Counted from the first letter of the stretch, positions 54,005-63,013 are shown. The stretch: DNA of 64,000 nt from UBA1858 sp965262455 (GCA_965262455.1 CBDHFH010000003.1:186001-250000); one strand, 5' to 3'. The notes: generated by a model not told the origin, from the letters alone. A program made the numbers and translations.

Positions 54005-54034
54005 AATGACCGCTTTCGACCCTAAGCAGACATT
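54005..54034 (+). repeat. Hairpin repeat copy C
   Basis: AATGACCGCTTTCGACCC followed by TAAGCAGACATT. Arms AATGnCnGCTT and AAGCnGnCATT pair except at two matching positions. It lies 13 bases before the ATG of the next gene. Confidence 0.88.
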
Positions 54035-54046
54035 AAGTTAATTTCC

Positions 54047-54469
54047 ATGTTTTGGCTCAAAAATGTAGCATATGAGGCTATGAGAAAAGAAGTAGCAACA
54101 ATTGTCGCCCCTTTAAGCGGCGGTCTTATCATTATTGTTTTCTTGTGGTTTATGGATACTACTATATTCAAAGAAAATTCTATGGTTCTTACTTCTACTG
54201 TAATAATCACTGGTTTCCCATTAGCTCTAATTGTTGCAGTATCTTGCGCAATTTTTTTACAACCATATTTAGTTAGACGAAAGGCTTTCACTTACTTAGC
54301 AACGGGAGGTTTCGGCTTAATAATTGGAACAATAATTATGTATATAACAGATGCTATTCACATAGAAGAAAAGCTGTTTTATACCGGAATAGCATGGTCA
54401 ACATTATCCGCAATCATATATCGTGGTCTGGTAGGAAAATATGCAAGGCAAAAATCAATTAGCGATTAG
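54047..54469 (+). CDS. Four-helix membrane protein of unknown function
   Basis: 140 residues with four hydrophobic segments, at about 18-36, 48-72, 82-102 and 110-128 (GGLIIIVFLWFMD, FPLALIVAVSCAIFLQ, LATGGFGLIIGTIIMYI, GIAWSTLSAIIYRGLVG). No recognised family. No Shine-Dalgarno is visible before its ATG; the region in front is the hairpin copy C. Composition is as AT-rich as its neighbours. Confidence 0.6.
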   Translation: MFWLKNVAYEAMRKEVATIVAPLSGGLIIIVFLWFMDTTIFKENSMVLTSTVIITGFPLALIVAVSCAIFLQPYLVRRKAFTYLATGGFGLIIGTIIMYITDAIHIEEKLFYTGIAWSTLSAIIYRGLVGKYARQKSISD

Positions 54470-54498
54470 AATGACCGCTTTTGCGCCGATAGCAGACT
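54470..54498 (+). repeat. Hairpin repeat copy D
   Basis: AATGACCGCTTTTGCGCC followed by GATAGCAGACTG. It starts one base after the stop of the preceding gene and ends three bases before the next ATG, so it fills the whole intergenic space. Confidence 0.9.
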
Positions 54499-54501
54499 GA
54501 A

Positions 54502-54807
54502 ATGAAATGTAGACACTGTAAAAAGAAATCTGATAATAATTTAAAGGAAGTATTAGAAAAGAACCAAGCTTCAACTGGTCGTACTATTTATATTTGCCAA
54601 AGTTGTGGGAAAAAATTTAAAACTGATACTGAACTAATGATAGTGTTAATTGGAGTTGGAGTGCTCGGTTATTTTTTAATTGGGATACTCGCCAGCTTCG
54701 TTGATAATGAGTTTATTGATAATTATTTGGTTCTAGATATAATCTTTTGTTTTGGCCTGCTAGGCATAGTCTTTTATAAATGGTTATACCCTAGAGAAAT
54801 AAAATAG
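54502..54807 (+). CDS. Zinc-ribbon membrane protein of unknown function
   Basis: 101 residues: an N-terminal zinc ribbon CRHCKKKSDNNLKEV and YICQSCGKKFKTD (C..C and C..C at about 3-6 and 31-34), then two membrane helices at about 46-66 and 76-94. Similar zinc-ribbon/membrane proteins are scattered in accessory regions, with no assigned role. There is no Shine-Dalgarno; hairpin copy D lies directly in front. Confidence 0.65.
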   Translation: MKCRHCKKKSDNNLKEVLEKNQASTGRTIYICQSCGKKFKTDTELMIVLIGVGVLGYFLIGILASFVDNEFIDNYLVLDIIFCFGLLGIVFYKWLYPREIK

Positions 54808-54823
54808 TAACAAAATTAACTGG

Positions 54824-54853
54824 AATGACCGCTTTTGCGCCGAAAGCGGACAA
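54824..54853 (+). repeat. Hairpin repeat copy E
   Basis: AATGACCGCTTTTGCGCC followed by GAAAGCGGACAA. Arms GACCGCTTT and AAAGCGGAC pair with one mismatch. It lies between the zinc-ribbon gene and the recombinase. Confidence 0.9.
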
Positions 54854-54869
54854 AATTTAAGATAATCAT

Positions 54870-54895
54870 GAGTCCAATAATAAGAATAAGGACTC
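54870..54895 (+). promoter_or_regulatory. Hairpin covering the recombinase RBS
   Basis: GAGTCC (54870-54875) and GGACTC (54890-54895) form a six-base stem around a 14-base loop; the second arm overlaps the AAGGAC ribosome-binding site before the ATG at 54900. Such a fold could lower translation. Confidence 0.4.
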
Positions 54896-54899
54896 AGAT

Positions 54900-55525
54900 A
54901 TGTTACTACTTACCTATAGCCCAGTAATCAAAGAACCTTGGAACAAAGGAAAATTAGTTGGGCAGAAACCCCTCTTAAACTCAAAGAAATATGGAACATT
55001 CGTATTCGCTTGCAATTATTTGGAAATATCCGTGATCTAGCATTATTTAACTTAGCTATAGATAGTAAACTTAGAGCATGCGATTTAGTTCAATTGCGTG
55101 TAAGTGATTTATTGCATGGGGAGCAAATAACATCCAGAGCAATAGTGCTACAAAAGAAAACTAAGAGGACCGTTCAATTTGAATTAACAGATCATACAAA
55201 ACAGACTGTATTGAACTGGATTAATCAAGAAAAGCTCATCAGTAATGAATATTTATTCCCTAGCCGCCTTAAAAATTCTTCTCATATTTCGACAAGGCAA
55301 TATGCAAGATTAGTAACTCGCTGGATTGAAAGTATAGGTTTAGATTCAAAGAAATATGGTACCCATTCATTACGACGAACAAAATCTTCTCTTATATATC
55401 GACGGACAAAAAATTTAAGAGCAATTCAATTCCTGCTTGGTCATGCAAAGTTAGAAAGTACAGTGCGGTATCTTGGAATTGCAGTAGAGGACGCGCTCGA
55501 AATGGCTGAACAAACCGAATCATAA
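54900..55525 (+). pseudogene. Tyrosine recombinase/integrase with a single-base frameshift near its start
   Basis: About 210 residues of a widespread small tyrosine recombinase family. The ATG at 54900 with AAGGA upstream opens with MLLLTYSPVIKEPWNKGKLV, then GQKP. One C seems missing in the ACCCCT run near 54970, after which the frame continues as PLKLKEIWNIRIRLQL, DLALFNLAIDSKLRACDLVQLR, KTKRTVQFEL, ending with the catalytic HSLRRTK (R..HxxR set), HAKLESTVRYLG (second His and Tyr) and EMAEQTES. The C-terminal part is complete and the catalytic residues (R, H-x-x-R, H, Y) are in place. It is next to tRNA-Phe. Confidence 0.85.
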
Positions 55526-55655
55526 AATTCTTAGTGCTGGTAATTGATCAAATCTCACTAGCACAGATTTATGAAAAAATTTTGGTGGATATATGGTGGA
55601 AAATCTTAAAATTTTCGAGATCAATAATTTGGGATTTTATAACTAATTGTTTTTA

Positions 55656-55731
<76 letters not shown>

Positions 55732-55925
55732 ATGAGATTTTCAATCCAGCCTGCCTAGCGTGATGCGACCAAGCTGTGCTGGTGAATGCAATGTGTAAAG
55801 ACCCGTCCTTGGCGCGATATTGAAATCGCTGATCCTTTAATCATACTCCTGTAGAATCAGGAATTTAGGTCTATTCGCCGATAGAAAGGGCGACATTAAA
55901 CCGGGTCATGGCGGATGAGTCAACC

Positions 55926-56198
55926 TTAGTCTTTGGGCGCAACAAATTCTTTAGGCACTTCTGAGCCTTCACCGAATAAGAATTTATCCATTTCTTCTTC
56001 TAAAAACTTACGGCTTTTTGGATCGACCGGTGTAAGACGGTATTCATTGATCAGCATCGTTTGATGCCCAAGCCATGAATCCCAGGCTTCTTTTGAGATG
56101 TTTTCGTAGATACGTTTACCTAGATCACCCGGGTAAGGAGGAAAGTCTAAGCCCTCTGCTTCTTTGCCAGTTTTTGTGCACTGAACCATTCTAGCCAC
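55926..56198 (-). CDS. yggX: Fe(2+)-trafficking protein YggX
   Basis: 90-residue cytosolic protein that protects iron-sulfur enzymes and moves Fe(II). The opening MARMVQCTKTGKEAEGLDF with its single conserved Cys, PPYPGDLGKRIYENIS, and AWDSWLGHQTMLINEYRL are all present. It lies 10 bases after mutY on the same strand, the common order mutY-yggX. Confidence 0.95.
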   Translation of the reverse strand: MARMVQCTKTGKEAEGLDFPPYPGDLGKRIYENISKEAWDSWLGHQTMLINEYRLTPVDPKSRKFLEEEMDKFLFGEGSEVPKEFVAPKD

Positions 56199-56208
56199 GA
56201 TGACTCCT

Positions 56209-57258
56209 TCAGTTTGCTAATTGTTTGACCAGTTGATTGACGGGAGCAGCTAGCCCCACTTGTGATGTGTCATGTTTATACCAGACCCATTCATCATCTT
56301 CCATTACCCAGTGTATAGGGATGTCATATCTCACTGAGAGGGGCGTAATATGCAAACGAAAATGACTGAATGTATGTGTCAGAGTGGATAATTTTTGTTG
56401 GCAGTCGGGCGCACATTGAAATGTACGCAAACACCAATCCAGACTTTGTTGCAGGTTTTCAAATTCAGGAAAACTCCAAAGACCTCCCCATATGCCATGA
56501 CTGGGTCGGCGTTGCATTAATAACTGCTGATGTTGATTTTGCAAAATAAGCATTGTTGTTGAACGTTCGGGCAGTTGTTTTTTAACTTTTGCATGCGGCA
56601 GCTCATGTTGAAGACCGTTCGCAAGTGCCAGACAATCCTCCTGCACTGGGCATTGCTCACAGTTCGGCTTTGAACGCGTGCAACAGGTCGCACCTAAGTC
56701 CATCATGGCTTGGGTATAGTCTGCATTATGTGTATTAGGTGTGCGCTCCTCTGCAATTTGCCACAGTTGCTTCTCAACCTTTGCGCTCCCCGGCCAGCCA
56801 GGTATTGCGCAGTGTCTGGCTAATACCCGTTTAACATTACCGTCTAAAATAGTGTGCACTTGGTTAAAGCTTAGCGACAAAATAGCGCCCGCAGTGGAAC
56901 GACCAATACCCGGCAGTGCGATGACTTGCTCTGACTGGGTGGGAAATTCTCCGGCATAGTTATCACGAATAATTTGCGCAGCTTTATGTAAATTACGTGC
57001 ACGCGCGTAATACCCCAAGCCCGACCAATGATGTAACACTTCATCCTGATGCGCATCGGCTAACTGCTCAATGCTCGGGAAACGGCGCATAAATTTTTCA
57101 AAATATGGGATGACGGTATCTACCTGCGTTTGCTGCAACATGATTTCCGAAACCCACACACGGTAAGCTGTGCGTTGTTGCTGCCAGGGTAATTGTTTAC
57201 GCCCATGATGTTGTCCCCACTCAAGCACGCGCTTGGCAAAAGTATGCTTACTGCCCAC
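56209..57258 (-). CDS. mutY: A/G-specific adenine glycosylase MutY
   Basis: Base-excision repair enzyme that removes adenine paired with 8-oxoguanine. The 349 residues show the catalytic Glu in VSEIMLQQTQV near residue 37, helix-hairpin-helix LPGIGRSTAGAIL near 115, the catalytic Asp in ILDGNVKRVLAR near 137, the 4Fe-4S cluster pattern C-x6-C-x2-C-x5-C near 192-208 and a Nudix-like C-terminal domain with GIWGGLWSFPEF near 262. Its start overlaps the stop of the upstream SRPBCC gene by 11 bases. Confidence 0.96.
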   Translation of the reverse strand: MGSKHTFAKRVLEWGQHHGRKQLPWQQQRTAYRVWVSEIMLQQTQVDTVIPYFEKFMRRFPSIEQLADAHQDEVLHHWSGLGYYARARNLHKAAQIIRDNYAGEFPTQSEQVIALPGIGRSTAGAILSLSFNQVHTILDGNVKRVLARHCAIPGWPGSAKVEKQLWQIAEERTPNTHNADYTQAMMDLGATCCTRSKPNCEQCPVQEDCLALANGLQHELPHAKVKKQLPERSTTMLILQNQHQQLLMQRRPSHGIWGGLWSFPEFENLQQSLDWCLRTFQCAPDCQQKLSTLTHTFSHFRLHITPLSVRYDIPIHWVMEDDEWVWYKHDTSQVGLAAPVNQLVKQLAN

Positions 57259-57799
57259 GAGTTAATAAGAGTGAATTTATTTTATCGGCAGTGTAGTGAA
57301 GTTGAGAACGCAACTGTTTCTTTAACATATAAGGCCCAACAAAAGGCGGCAACCAAAAGTCTGGCACCATAGAGGCTTGATAGTTGACTAAGGTATTCTC
57401 TGCCTGCGGTGTAAAGGTCCAGCGTGTTTGACCAGACTTAAAATCACTTAACTGTGCAACAAACTGCGTCTCGATAATAAAGTCTTGCTTGAGCTGTACG
57501 TCTTCAACGCGCATGATTGTTTTACAAAACATGAGCATGCATCCTTCTGTAACCAGTTCTACTCGTGTTACACCTGCAACGTTATGAGGGATGACGCGAC
57601 TTTGTTTTATCAGCGGATTAAGCTCGGTCAAGCGATCATAATCGGTGATGATGGCATGCACACGTTGCACAGGCGCCATCGCCACAAACTGCATATTGAA
57701 ATGATAGGTGTTGCCATTTTCACGCTGCACTTCGACCTGAATGTCATTCGCATGAGCCGCTGATAGTATAAGCAACAGGCCAAGCAGCCATTGCTTCAT
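57248..57799 (-). CDS. SRPBCC-fold protein, exported
   Basis: 183 residues: signal peptide MKQWLLGLLLILSAAHA to about residue 17, then a START/SRPBCC-like domain (VQRVHAIITDYDRLTELNPLIKQ, RVIPHN, TRWTFTPQAENTLVNYQASM) of the polyketide-cyclase/RatA-type. The C-terminal VPDFWLPPFVGPYMLKKQLRSQL is typical of a family found upstream of mutY. A lipid or hydrophobic ligand is likely; not proven. It overlaps mutY by 11 bases and AsmA by one base. Confidence 0.8.
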   Translation of the reverse strand: MKQWLLGLLLILSAAHANDIQVEVQRENGNTYHFNMQFVAMAPVQRVHAIITDYDRLTELNPLIKQSRVIPHNVAGVTRVELVTEGCMLMFCKTIMRVEDVQLKQDFIIETQFVAQLSDFKSGQTRWTFTPQAENTLVNYQASMVPDFWLPPFVGPYMLKKQLRSQLHYTADKINSLLLTRGQ

Positions 57800-59631
57800 T
57801 AGAACAGTTTAAGCCCTTTTAGCTTGTCACCTACTTTTTCATTGATCTTTTCTTTAATTTCTTCTTTCTTCTCTTCAACGACGGCTTTCTGTTTTTCATT
57901 TAACGCCGCTTTTAGATCCACGCCGTATTTAGGACTGTCGAAAGGTCCTTTAATAGTGATAGGTATAGCCGCTTTGCCTGGCTCTTCTGATAATCCAATC
58001 GCCATTTCATAGTCCAGCTCAGAAGCAGCAATATTAATTGCACCCTTACCATTGCCGTAAATGAGTGGAGTAACCAATTTTAAATCGTTATTGTTCGCGA
58101 CTCCGTTTTGAATATTGAATGTCGCACTTAGAGAATCAAACACGAGCTCTTCACCCGCCGGCTTAGGCTCACGCCCTTTCAACAACGCAACAACTCTTTC
58201 AACATTTTGCGCCAACTTTTCACTTTGCAGCGCACCGTCACTGGCTTTGAAGCTGGCGTTACCATTTAAACGTTGCTTTAATTCTGAAGGACGCTCACCT
58301 GTTGTCGTCACCTTGAAAGACAATGCCGACTTGCCACGAATAATTGATTTACCATTTTCTACCAAGTCAGCCATTAGGCCATCAATGGCAAGATCGCTAA
58401 GATTACTAGACGCTGAGTATTTAGGCGTATTGCCACTTACGTTGAGTCCAGCACTGCCGGTGTAGGCGCCCTGATAAAGATTCATTTTAAGCGGGTCGAG
58501 ATTGATAACGCCTTTGTTGCCGGTAATTTTTGCAGAAATATCTGTCATGGTTAAACCTGAGGCCAGCAATTTACCCACGGTTAGCGAACCATCCAGTTTC
58601 AAACCACGCAACATGTCAGTCGGCAATTCTATTTTTGCATCGGCGTCTGCGGCGGACTCACTTGCAGCAGCATCCTCAGCTGACTCTGCATTGCTGTCTG
58701 TGGCAGGGACCAGTTTAGCAAGATCAATCTCATCTGAATTAAGCGCAAAAGCAATATTCGGTTTAGAGAATGACTGCACACTTAAATTTCCATCTAATGC
58801 AACATCAGCTAAATCGATTGCAATTGGATCAAGTTTTAAAGACTCGCTTTTTAGATTAGCCTCAACATTACTTTTAACGTTTAAGTCGAGTTTGCCATTA
58901 GGTAAACTTTCTCCTTTCGCTTGCACGGCTAACACTAACTCTGTCAGCTCATACACAGCCGTGCTGATATTCAAACGTGCATTAGTGTCCAGCTGAATGT
59001 CTGCATCCATGGCTGGGTTGGTTTGCACAAGACCTAATTCAAGACTGATCTTTGAAGGTTTACCACTACCAATGGAGCCGGTTGTTAACTCAATTGGATT
59101 TAAAGTGATTTTATTTGCTGCCTGTTGATCATCATAAACAACTTGTGAATCAGAGATCACAATGCCTGCGACTTCTAAGCCAATATCAGAACCGGCCTCA
59201 CTGGAGGTATCCGCTGGCGCACTGCTTGACGACTGAGAAAAATCATCCCAATTGGTTTTACCATTTTTATTTTTTTGTAAGTTTACTCGCAGACCTCTGA
59301 GTTCAATGGTATCTGCCTGGACTTTCATTTTTAATAAACTCAATAAATCAACACTGACCCCAACTTTGTCAATGCTTGCGAAAGGTTCTGTGCCAAAACC
59401 GGCGGCATTACTTAGTTCGGCTTGGCCAAGCTTAATACCCAGCTTTGGAAAAAAAGAAAATCCGATGTCACCATCAAGTGATAAATCACGCCCAGTGGCC
59501 TCTTTCACTTTAGCAACAATAGTGTCTTTATGATCATTCGGATCCACAGTCGCGACCAGAATAGCGGCTCCGGCAACAAATAAGACGACTAGTACCACCA
59601 ACGCGATGATTAAGTACTTAATTATTTTCAT
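57799..59631 (-). CDS. AsmA-family protein
   Basis: 610 residues: one N-terminal membrane helix (IKYLIIALVVLVVLFVAGAAILVATV), then a long beta-rich periplasmic part with the AsmA start (GRDLSLDGDIGFSFFPKLGIKLGQAELSNAAGFG) and the C-terminal AsmA domain (LKQRLNGNASFKASDGAL..., then NIAASELDYEMAIGLSEEPG). These bridge-like proteins move phospholipids toward the outer membrane. A lysine/glutamate-rich tail (EKQKAVVEEKKEEIKEKINEK) is a probable coiled coil. Confidence 0.85.
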   Translation of the reverse strand: MKIIKYLIIALVVLVVLFVAGAAILVATVDPNDHKDTIVAKVKEATGRDLSLDGDIGFSFFPKLGIKLGQAELSNAAGFGTEPFASIDKVGVSVDLLSLLKMKVQADTIELRGLRVNLQKNKNGKTNWDDFSQSSSSAPADTSSEAGSDIGLEVAGIVISDSQVVYDDQQAANKITLNPIELTTGSIGSGKPSKISLELGLVQTNPAMDADIQLDTNARLNISTAVYELTELVLAVQAKGESLPNGKLDLNVKSNVEANLKSESLKLDPIAIDLADVALDGNLSVQSFSKPNIAFALNSDEIDLAKLVPATDSNAESAEDAAASESAADADAKIELPTDMLRGLKLDGSLTVGKLLASGLTMTDISAKITGNKGVINLDPLKMNLYQGAYTGSAGLNVSGNTPKYSASSNLSDLAIDGLMADLVENGKSIIRGKSALSFKVTTTGERPSELKQRLNGNASFKASDGALQSEKLAQNVERVVALLKGREPKPAGEELVFDSLSATFNIQNGVANNNDLKLVTPLIYGNGKGAINIAASELDYEMAIGLSEEPGKAAIPITIKGPFDSPKYGVDLKAALNEKQKAVVEEKKEEIKEKINEKVGDKLKGLKLF

Positions 59632-59679
59632 TGTAATAGCTCCTCAACCAAATATTTTTGTTGCTAATGTTTTTTACAT

Positions 59680-60159
59680 TTACTTATCACGCACCCATGT
59701 GCCCGATTTACCACCTTGTTTTTCTAGCAATTGGATATCACACATGCGCATACCTTTATCGACTGCTTTACACATGTCATAGATTGTCAGTAATGCAATT
59801 TGTACTGCCGTCAATGCCTCCATCTCAACGCCGGTAGGTCCAGTGGTTTTTACTGTTGCCATGCAATGAACATCATTGCTGGATGCGTCGCTCTCGAAGT
59901 CCACTTTGACAGAGGACAACTGCAATGGGTGACATAATGGCACTAGTTCAGCGGTTTTTTTCGCGGCCATGATGCCTGCAATTCTTGCAATACCCAATAC
60001 GTCACCTTTTTTATGTCCGCCCTGCTGGATAAGCTCTAAAGTACTCGCTTGCATGGCAATGCGCCCCTCGGCAATAGCGACACGTTGTGTGAGCGGCTTT
60101 TCACCTACGTCCACCATATGTGCTTCACCAGCGGGATTAAAATGCGTTAATTGATTCAT
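59680..60159 (-). CDS. moaC: Cyclic pyranopterin monophosphate synthase MoaC
   Basis: Cytosolic enzyme that turns the MoaA product into cyclic pyranopterin monophosphate in molybdenum cofactor synthesis. 159 residues with GEAHMVDVGEKPLTQRVAIAEG near residue 11, KKTAELVPLCHPLQLS near 70, and the active-site segment TGPTGVEMEALTAVQIALLTIYDMCKAVDK near 104-135. Divergent from moaD with a 68-base gap. Confidence 0.95.
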   Translation of the reverse strand: MNQLTHFNPAGEAHMVDVGEKPLTQRVAIAEGRIAMQASTLELIQQGGHKKGDVLGIARIAGIMAAKKTAELVPLCHPLQLSSVKVDFESDASSNDVHCMATVKTTGPTGVEMEALTAVQIALLTIYDMCKAVDKGMRMCDIQLLEKQGGKSGTWVRDK

Positions 60160-60227
60160 GACTAGGATGTGTCGTGTGTTATTGAGTAAGATAATACACT
60201 AACTTACTCAATATCATTATTTCTATT

Positions 60228-60461
60228 ATGACAATTAGTGTACGATTTTTTGCGAGCTTAAGAGAACATTTAGGCTTTGCAGAAGCCGAGCTTGAATCGC
60301 AACCCGATTTAACCGCGCAAGATGTATGGGATCTAAGCACGAAAGGTGTGGCACTCCCCGACAATACACTCGTGGCTGTGAATCAGGAATATGTCAGCCT
60401 GAGTGAAGTCATCCAGGAGGGTGACGAGGTGGCGTTCTTTCCCCCTGTCACGGGCGGTTAA
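60228..60461 (+). CDS. moaD: Molybdopterin synthase sulfur carrier MoaD
   Basis: 77-residue ubiquitin-like sulfur carrier for molybdopterin synthase. Starts MTISVRFFASLREHLG and ends EVAFFPPVTGG, the Gly-Gly tail needed for thiocarboxylation. moaE is not in the window on this side. Divergent from moaC. Confidence 0.93.
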   Translation: MTISVRFFASLREHLGFAEAELESQPDLTAQDVWDLSTKGVALPDNTLVAVNQEYVSLSEVIQEGDEVAFFPPVTGG

Positions 60462-60484
60462 TTCAATCACACCTAATTCAACAG

Positions 60485-61864
60485 TTACTGAATAAGTATA
60501 AATAAACCACGGTTGCCACGCTGAATATTAAGCAGAAGTCCGCGCGACTCAATGTCAATTGCACGCTGCATGTCTTTAAATGTCGTCACTGGACGTTTAT
60601 TTACTGACAGAATTAAATCCCCCGCACGTAATCCAGCGCTGGCCGCAGCACTGCCCGGTTGTAATTTGGAAATCATAATCACGGGCGTGACATCACCATT
60701 ACGTTGATCGATTTCAGTCATGGTCAGCTCAGCACCATCAAGCGTGCTGGACAGTTTTTTGCCCGCCATGGTTTTGGTTTGTCTCTCTGCAATGGTGGCA
60801 GACAGACGTTTTGATTTTCCATTTCTGATGATATCAATTTCAATTTTAGTACCGACCCGAATCAAGCCGATGATGTTGCGTATATCGGCTTTGTTCTCAA
60901 CGCTTTCACCATTGACAGCCACAATGACATCACCCGCACGCATGCCTGCCTTTTCGGCTGCAGAATCTTCTTGCACCCTGGCAACTACCACTCCTTGACG
61001 TTGATTGATGTCAAACGCTTCGGCTAATTCAGTCGTTAAGTCTTGCGCAGTGAACCCTAGACGTCCTCGTTTCACTTCGCCATGTTCAATTAATTGGGCA
61101 ATAATCTGTTGCGCCATGTTAACCGGAATGGCAAACCCGATGCCGACACTGCCACCACTGGGGCCGACAATTGCCGTGTTGATACCAACTAATTCACCTC
61201 TTAAATTCACTAACGCACCGCCAGAGTTTCCAGGGTTAATGGATGCATCAGTTTGAATAAAATCTTCATAAGATTCGATCCCTAAACCACTACGCCCCAG
61301 GGCACTGACAATGCCCGATGTCACCGTCTGACCCAATCCAAACGGATTGCCTATCGCCACTACAAAATCGCCCACACGCAGTTTGTTTGAATCGGCTTTT
61401 TTTATTGCGGTGAGATTGTTTGCTTCAACTTGAATGATGGCCACATCAGCACCTGGATCTCTACCCACGACGGTGGCATCTAATTTACGCCCATCACTGA
61501 GTGTGACAACAATATCGTCGGCTTTTTCAATCACATGATTATTTGTCACGATGTAACCTTCTTTAGCATCCAAGATGACGCCTGACCCTAAGCCGGTGCG
61601 TTTACGCTCACGCCGTTGTTGCGGTATATCAAAAAAGCGACGAAAGAAAGGGTCATTAAATAATGGGCTTTCCTGTATGACTGTGCCAGTGGTGGCAATA
61701 TTGACAACACTTGGCGTGACTTTTTCTAACATCGGTGCCAGTGTCGGCAATGACTCGCCATCAACACTTGCAGGAAGACCCGCCCATACCAGTTTGGTCA
61801 TACTGAGCAAGGGTAAACATAATAATAGTACTGAAAATAAAAAATGTTTAATTGTATTTTTCAT
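60485..61864 (-). CDS. Deg-type (DegQ/MucD) periplasmic serine protease
   Basis: 459 residues: signal peptide to about residue 28 (LFSVLLLCLPLLSMTKLVWA), trypsin-like domain with His in VTNNHVIEKADDI near 109, Asp in GRDPGADVAIIQ near 138 and Ser in INPGNSGGALV near 212, followed by two PDZ domains (about 258-345 and 370-459). Two PDZ domains fit DegP/DegQ/MucD and not DegS. It degrades misfolded periplasmic proteins and can act as a chaperone. A tandem repeat with sigma-E-like -35 hexamers lies before it. Confidence 0.93.
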   Translation of the reverse strand: MKNTIKHFLFSVLLLCLPLLSMTKLVWAGLPASVDGESLPTLAPMLEKVTPSVVNIATTGTVIQESPLFNDPFFRRFFDIPQQRRERKRTGLGSGVILDAKEGYIVTNNHVIEKADDIVVTLSDGRKLDATVVGRDPGADVAIIQVEANNLTAIKKADSNKLRVGDFVVAIGNPFGLGQTVTSGIVSALGRSGLGIESYEDFIQTDASINPGNSGGALVNLRGELVGINTAIVGPSGGSVGIGFAIPVNMAQQIIAQLIEHGEVKRGRLGFTAQDLTTELAEAFDINQRQGVVVARVQEDSAAEKAGMRAGDVIVAVNGESVENKADIRNIIGLIRVGTKIEIDIIRNGKSKRLSATIAERQTKTMAGKKLSSTLDGAELTMTEIDQRNGDVTPVIMISKLQPGSAAASAGLRAGDLILSVNKRPVTTFKDMQRAIDIESRGLLLNIQRGNRGLFILIQ

Positions 61865-61897
61865 AGGTCTTATTATTTTTTAGTCACAGAATTATAG

Positions 61898-61947
61898 ATA
61901 AGAACAGTGAAATTTTTATCAGTTCCCTAGTTTATTAGTTCCCTAGT
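61898..61947 (-). promoter_or_regulatory. Possible sigma-E promoter with tandem 11-base repeat
   Basis: AGTTCCCTAGT occurs at 61921-61931 and again at 61937-61947, 16 bases apart. On the minus strand each contains GGAACT, the core of the sigma-E -35 element; TCTTA (61902-61898) follows the nearer one after 17-18 bases, matching TCTnA. The Deg protease downstream is a classic sigma-E target. Spacing is slightly long, so this is tentative. Confidence 0.35.
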
Positions 61948-61963
61948 GAATCTATAAGTCGTC

Positions 61964-61977
61964 AGTTGACATCAACT
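61964..61977. promoter_or_regulatory. Short palindrome before the Deg protease
   Basis: AGTTGA-CA-TCAACT at 61964-61977, a perfect six-base inverted repeat with a two-base centre, in the 147-base gap between cbpA and the Deg protease gene. Could be a regulator site; no regulator is known. Confidence 0.3.
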
Positions 61978-62011
61978 ATTCACTTACAGATTCAGCTTTA
62001 ATAACGTTGCG

Positions 62012-62917
62012 TTATACAGCGCGTGGATTAAAGTCGAATGTATCTTTCATTTTTTGGTAAAAAGACTTTTGTTCTTGCGTGTTAGCAGGCGGTGCAACTA
62101 TTAACAGACGCACGTACAAATCGCCCGCGGGTGACCCAGGTAAGCCTTTTCCAGCTAAACGCATTTTGCGACCACTGTTAGAATTAGCCGGCACTTTCAA
62201 TTCCACATGACCGTCTAAGGTTGCAATAGTGACTTTACCACCTAGTGCTGCCTCCCAAGGCGCGATGTTTACATTAAGATAAATATCTTTACCGACTAAC
62301 TCATATTGCGCATCATTAACAACTGTCACTTCCAAATAAAGATCGCCATTAGGTCCACCATTCACCCCTGGAGAGCCTTGTCCACTCAAACGTATCTTTT
62401 TACCACTCGTGATACCGACAGGGATCTTAACTTGCAGTGACTTACCGTTACTTAAACGTATTGATTTATTAGCGCCATGATATGCCTCACTGACAGTGAT
62501 ATTAATCGCCGCGTTTTGATCTTGCCCGGCCTGTTGAAACGCATGGGCACCACCGGCGGCATGCGCAAAACCACTGCCAAACATGCTTTCAAAAAAATCA
62601 CTAAACCCACTTGCGCTATTGAAACCTCCTGAATGACCACCAAAACCACCAAAGCCCGCGTTTTCCCAGCCAGGCGGCGGACGAAATTGTTCGCCTGCTT
62701 TCCAGTTAGCACCCAGTTGATCATAAGACTGTCGCTTTTGCGGATCCTTTAGTACTTCATAGGCTTCGCCAATTTCTTTGAAGCGTGTTTCCGCATCGGC
62801 CTCTTTACTTACATCCGGGTGATATTTACGCGCAAGCCGGCGATAAGCTTGCTTTACTTGCGCATCACTTGCATCACGTTCAACACCCAGGATTTTGTAA
62901 TAGTCTTTATATTCCAT
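62012..62917 (-). CDS. cbpA: DnaJ-class co-chaperone CbpA
   Basis: 301 residues: J-domain with YKILGVERDASDAQVKQAYRRLARKYHPDV at the N-terminus (in parts: YRRLARKYHPDVS), a glycine/phenylalanine-rich linker (GGFGGHSGGFNSASGF, about 88-130) and a DnaJ C-terminal beta domain (LQVKIPVGITSGKKIRLSGQGSPG, near 165). No zinc-finger cluster, so CbpA rather than DnaJ. Stimulates DnaK. It follows Hsp20 with a terminator between. Confidence 0.92.
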   Translation of the reverse strand: MEYKDYYKILGVERDASDAQVKQAYRRLARKYHPDVSKEADAETRFKEIGEAYEVLKDPQKRQSYDQLGANWKAGEQFRPPPGWENAGFGGFGGHSGGFNSASGFSDFFESMFGSGFAHAAGGAHAFQQAGQDQNAAINITVSEAYHGANKSIRLSNGKSLQVKIPVGITSGKKIRLSGQGSPGVNGGPNGDLYLEVTVVNDAQYELVGKDIYLNVNIAPWEAALGGKVTIATLDGHVELKVPANSNSGRKMRLAGKGLPGSPAGDLYVRLLIVAPPANTQEQKSFYQKMKDTFDFNPRAV

Positions 62918-62943
62918 AATTAAATGTTACTGCTCGTTAAGCA

Positions 62944-62971
62944 AAGACGCCGCGAAGATACGCGGCGTCTT
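62944..62971. terminator. Terminator after Hsp20
   Basis: AAGACGCCGCG (62944-62954) pairs perfectly with CGCGGCGTCTT (62961-62971) around AAGATA. It lies 43 bases past the end of the Hsp20 gene and 27 before cbpA, on the minus strand, so it may limit read-through to cbpA. Confidence 0.8.
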
Positions 62972-63013
62972 AAACTCAGAAAACATCATTAGCGGTTTTA
63001 ACAACCGATATGA

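Noticed and set aside
53295..54853. Hairpin copies as integron attC sites
   Set aside because: No GTTRRRY/RYYYAAC core sites, and the recombinase is not an IntI type with the extra domain.
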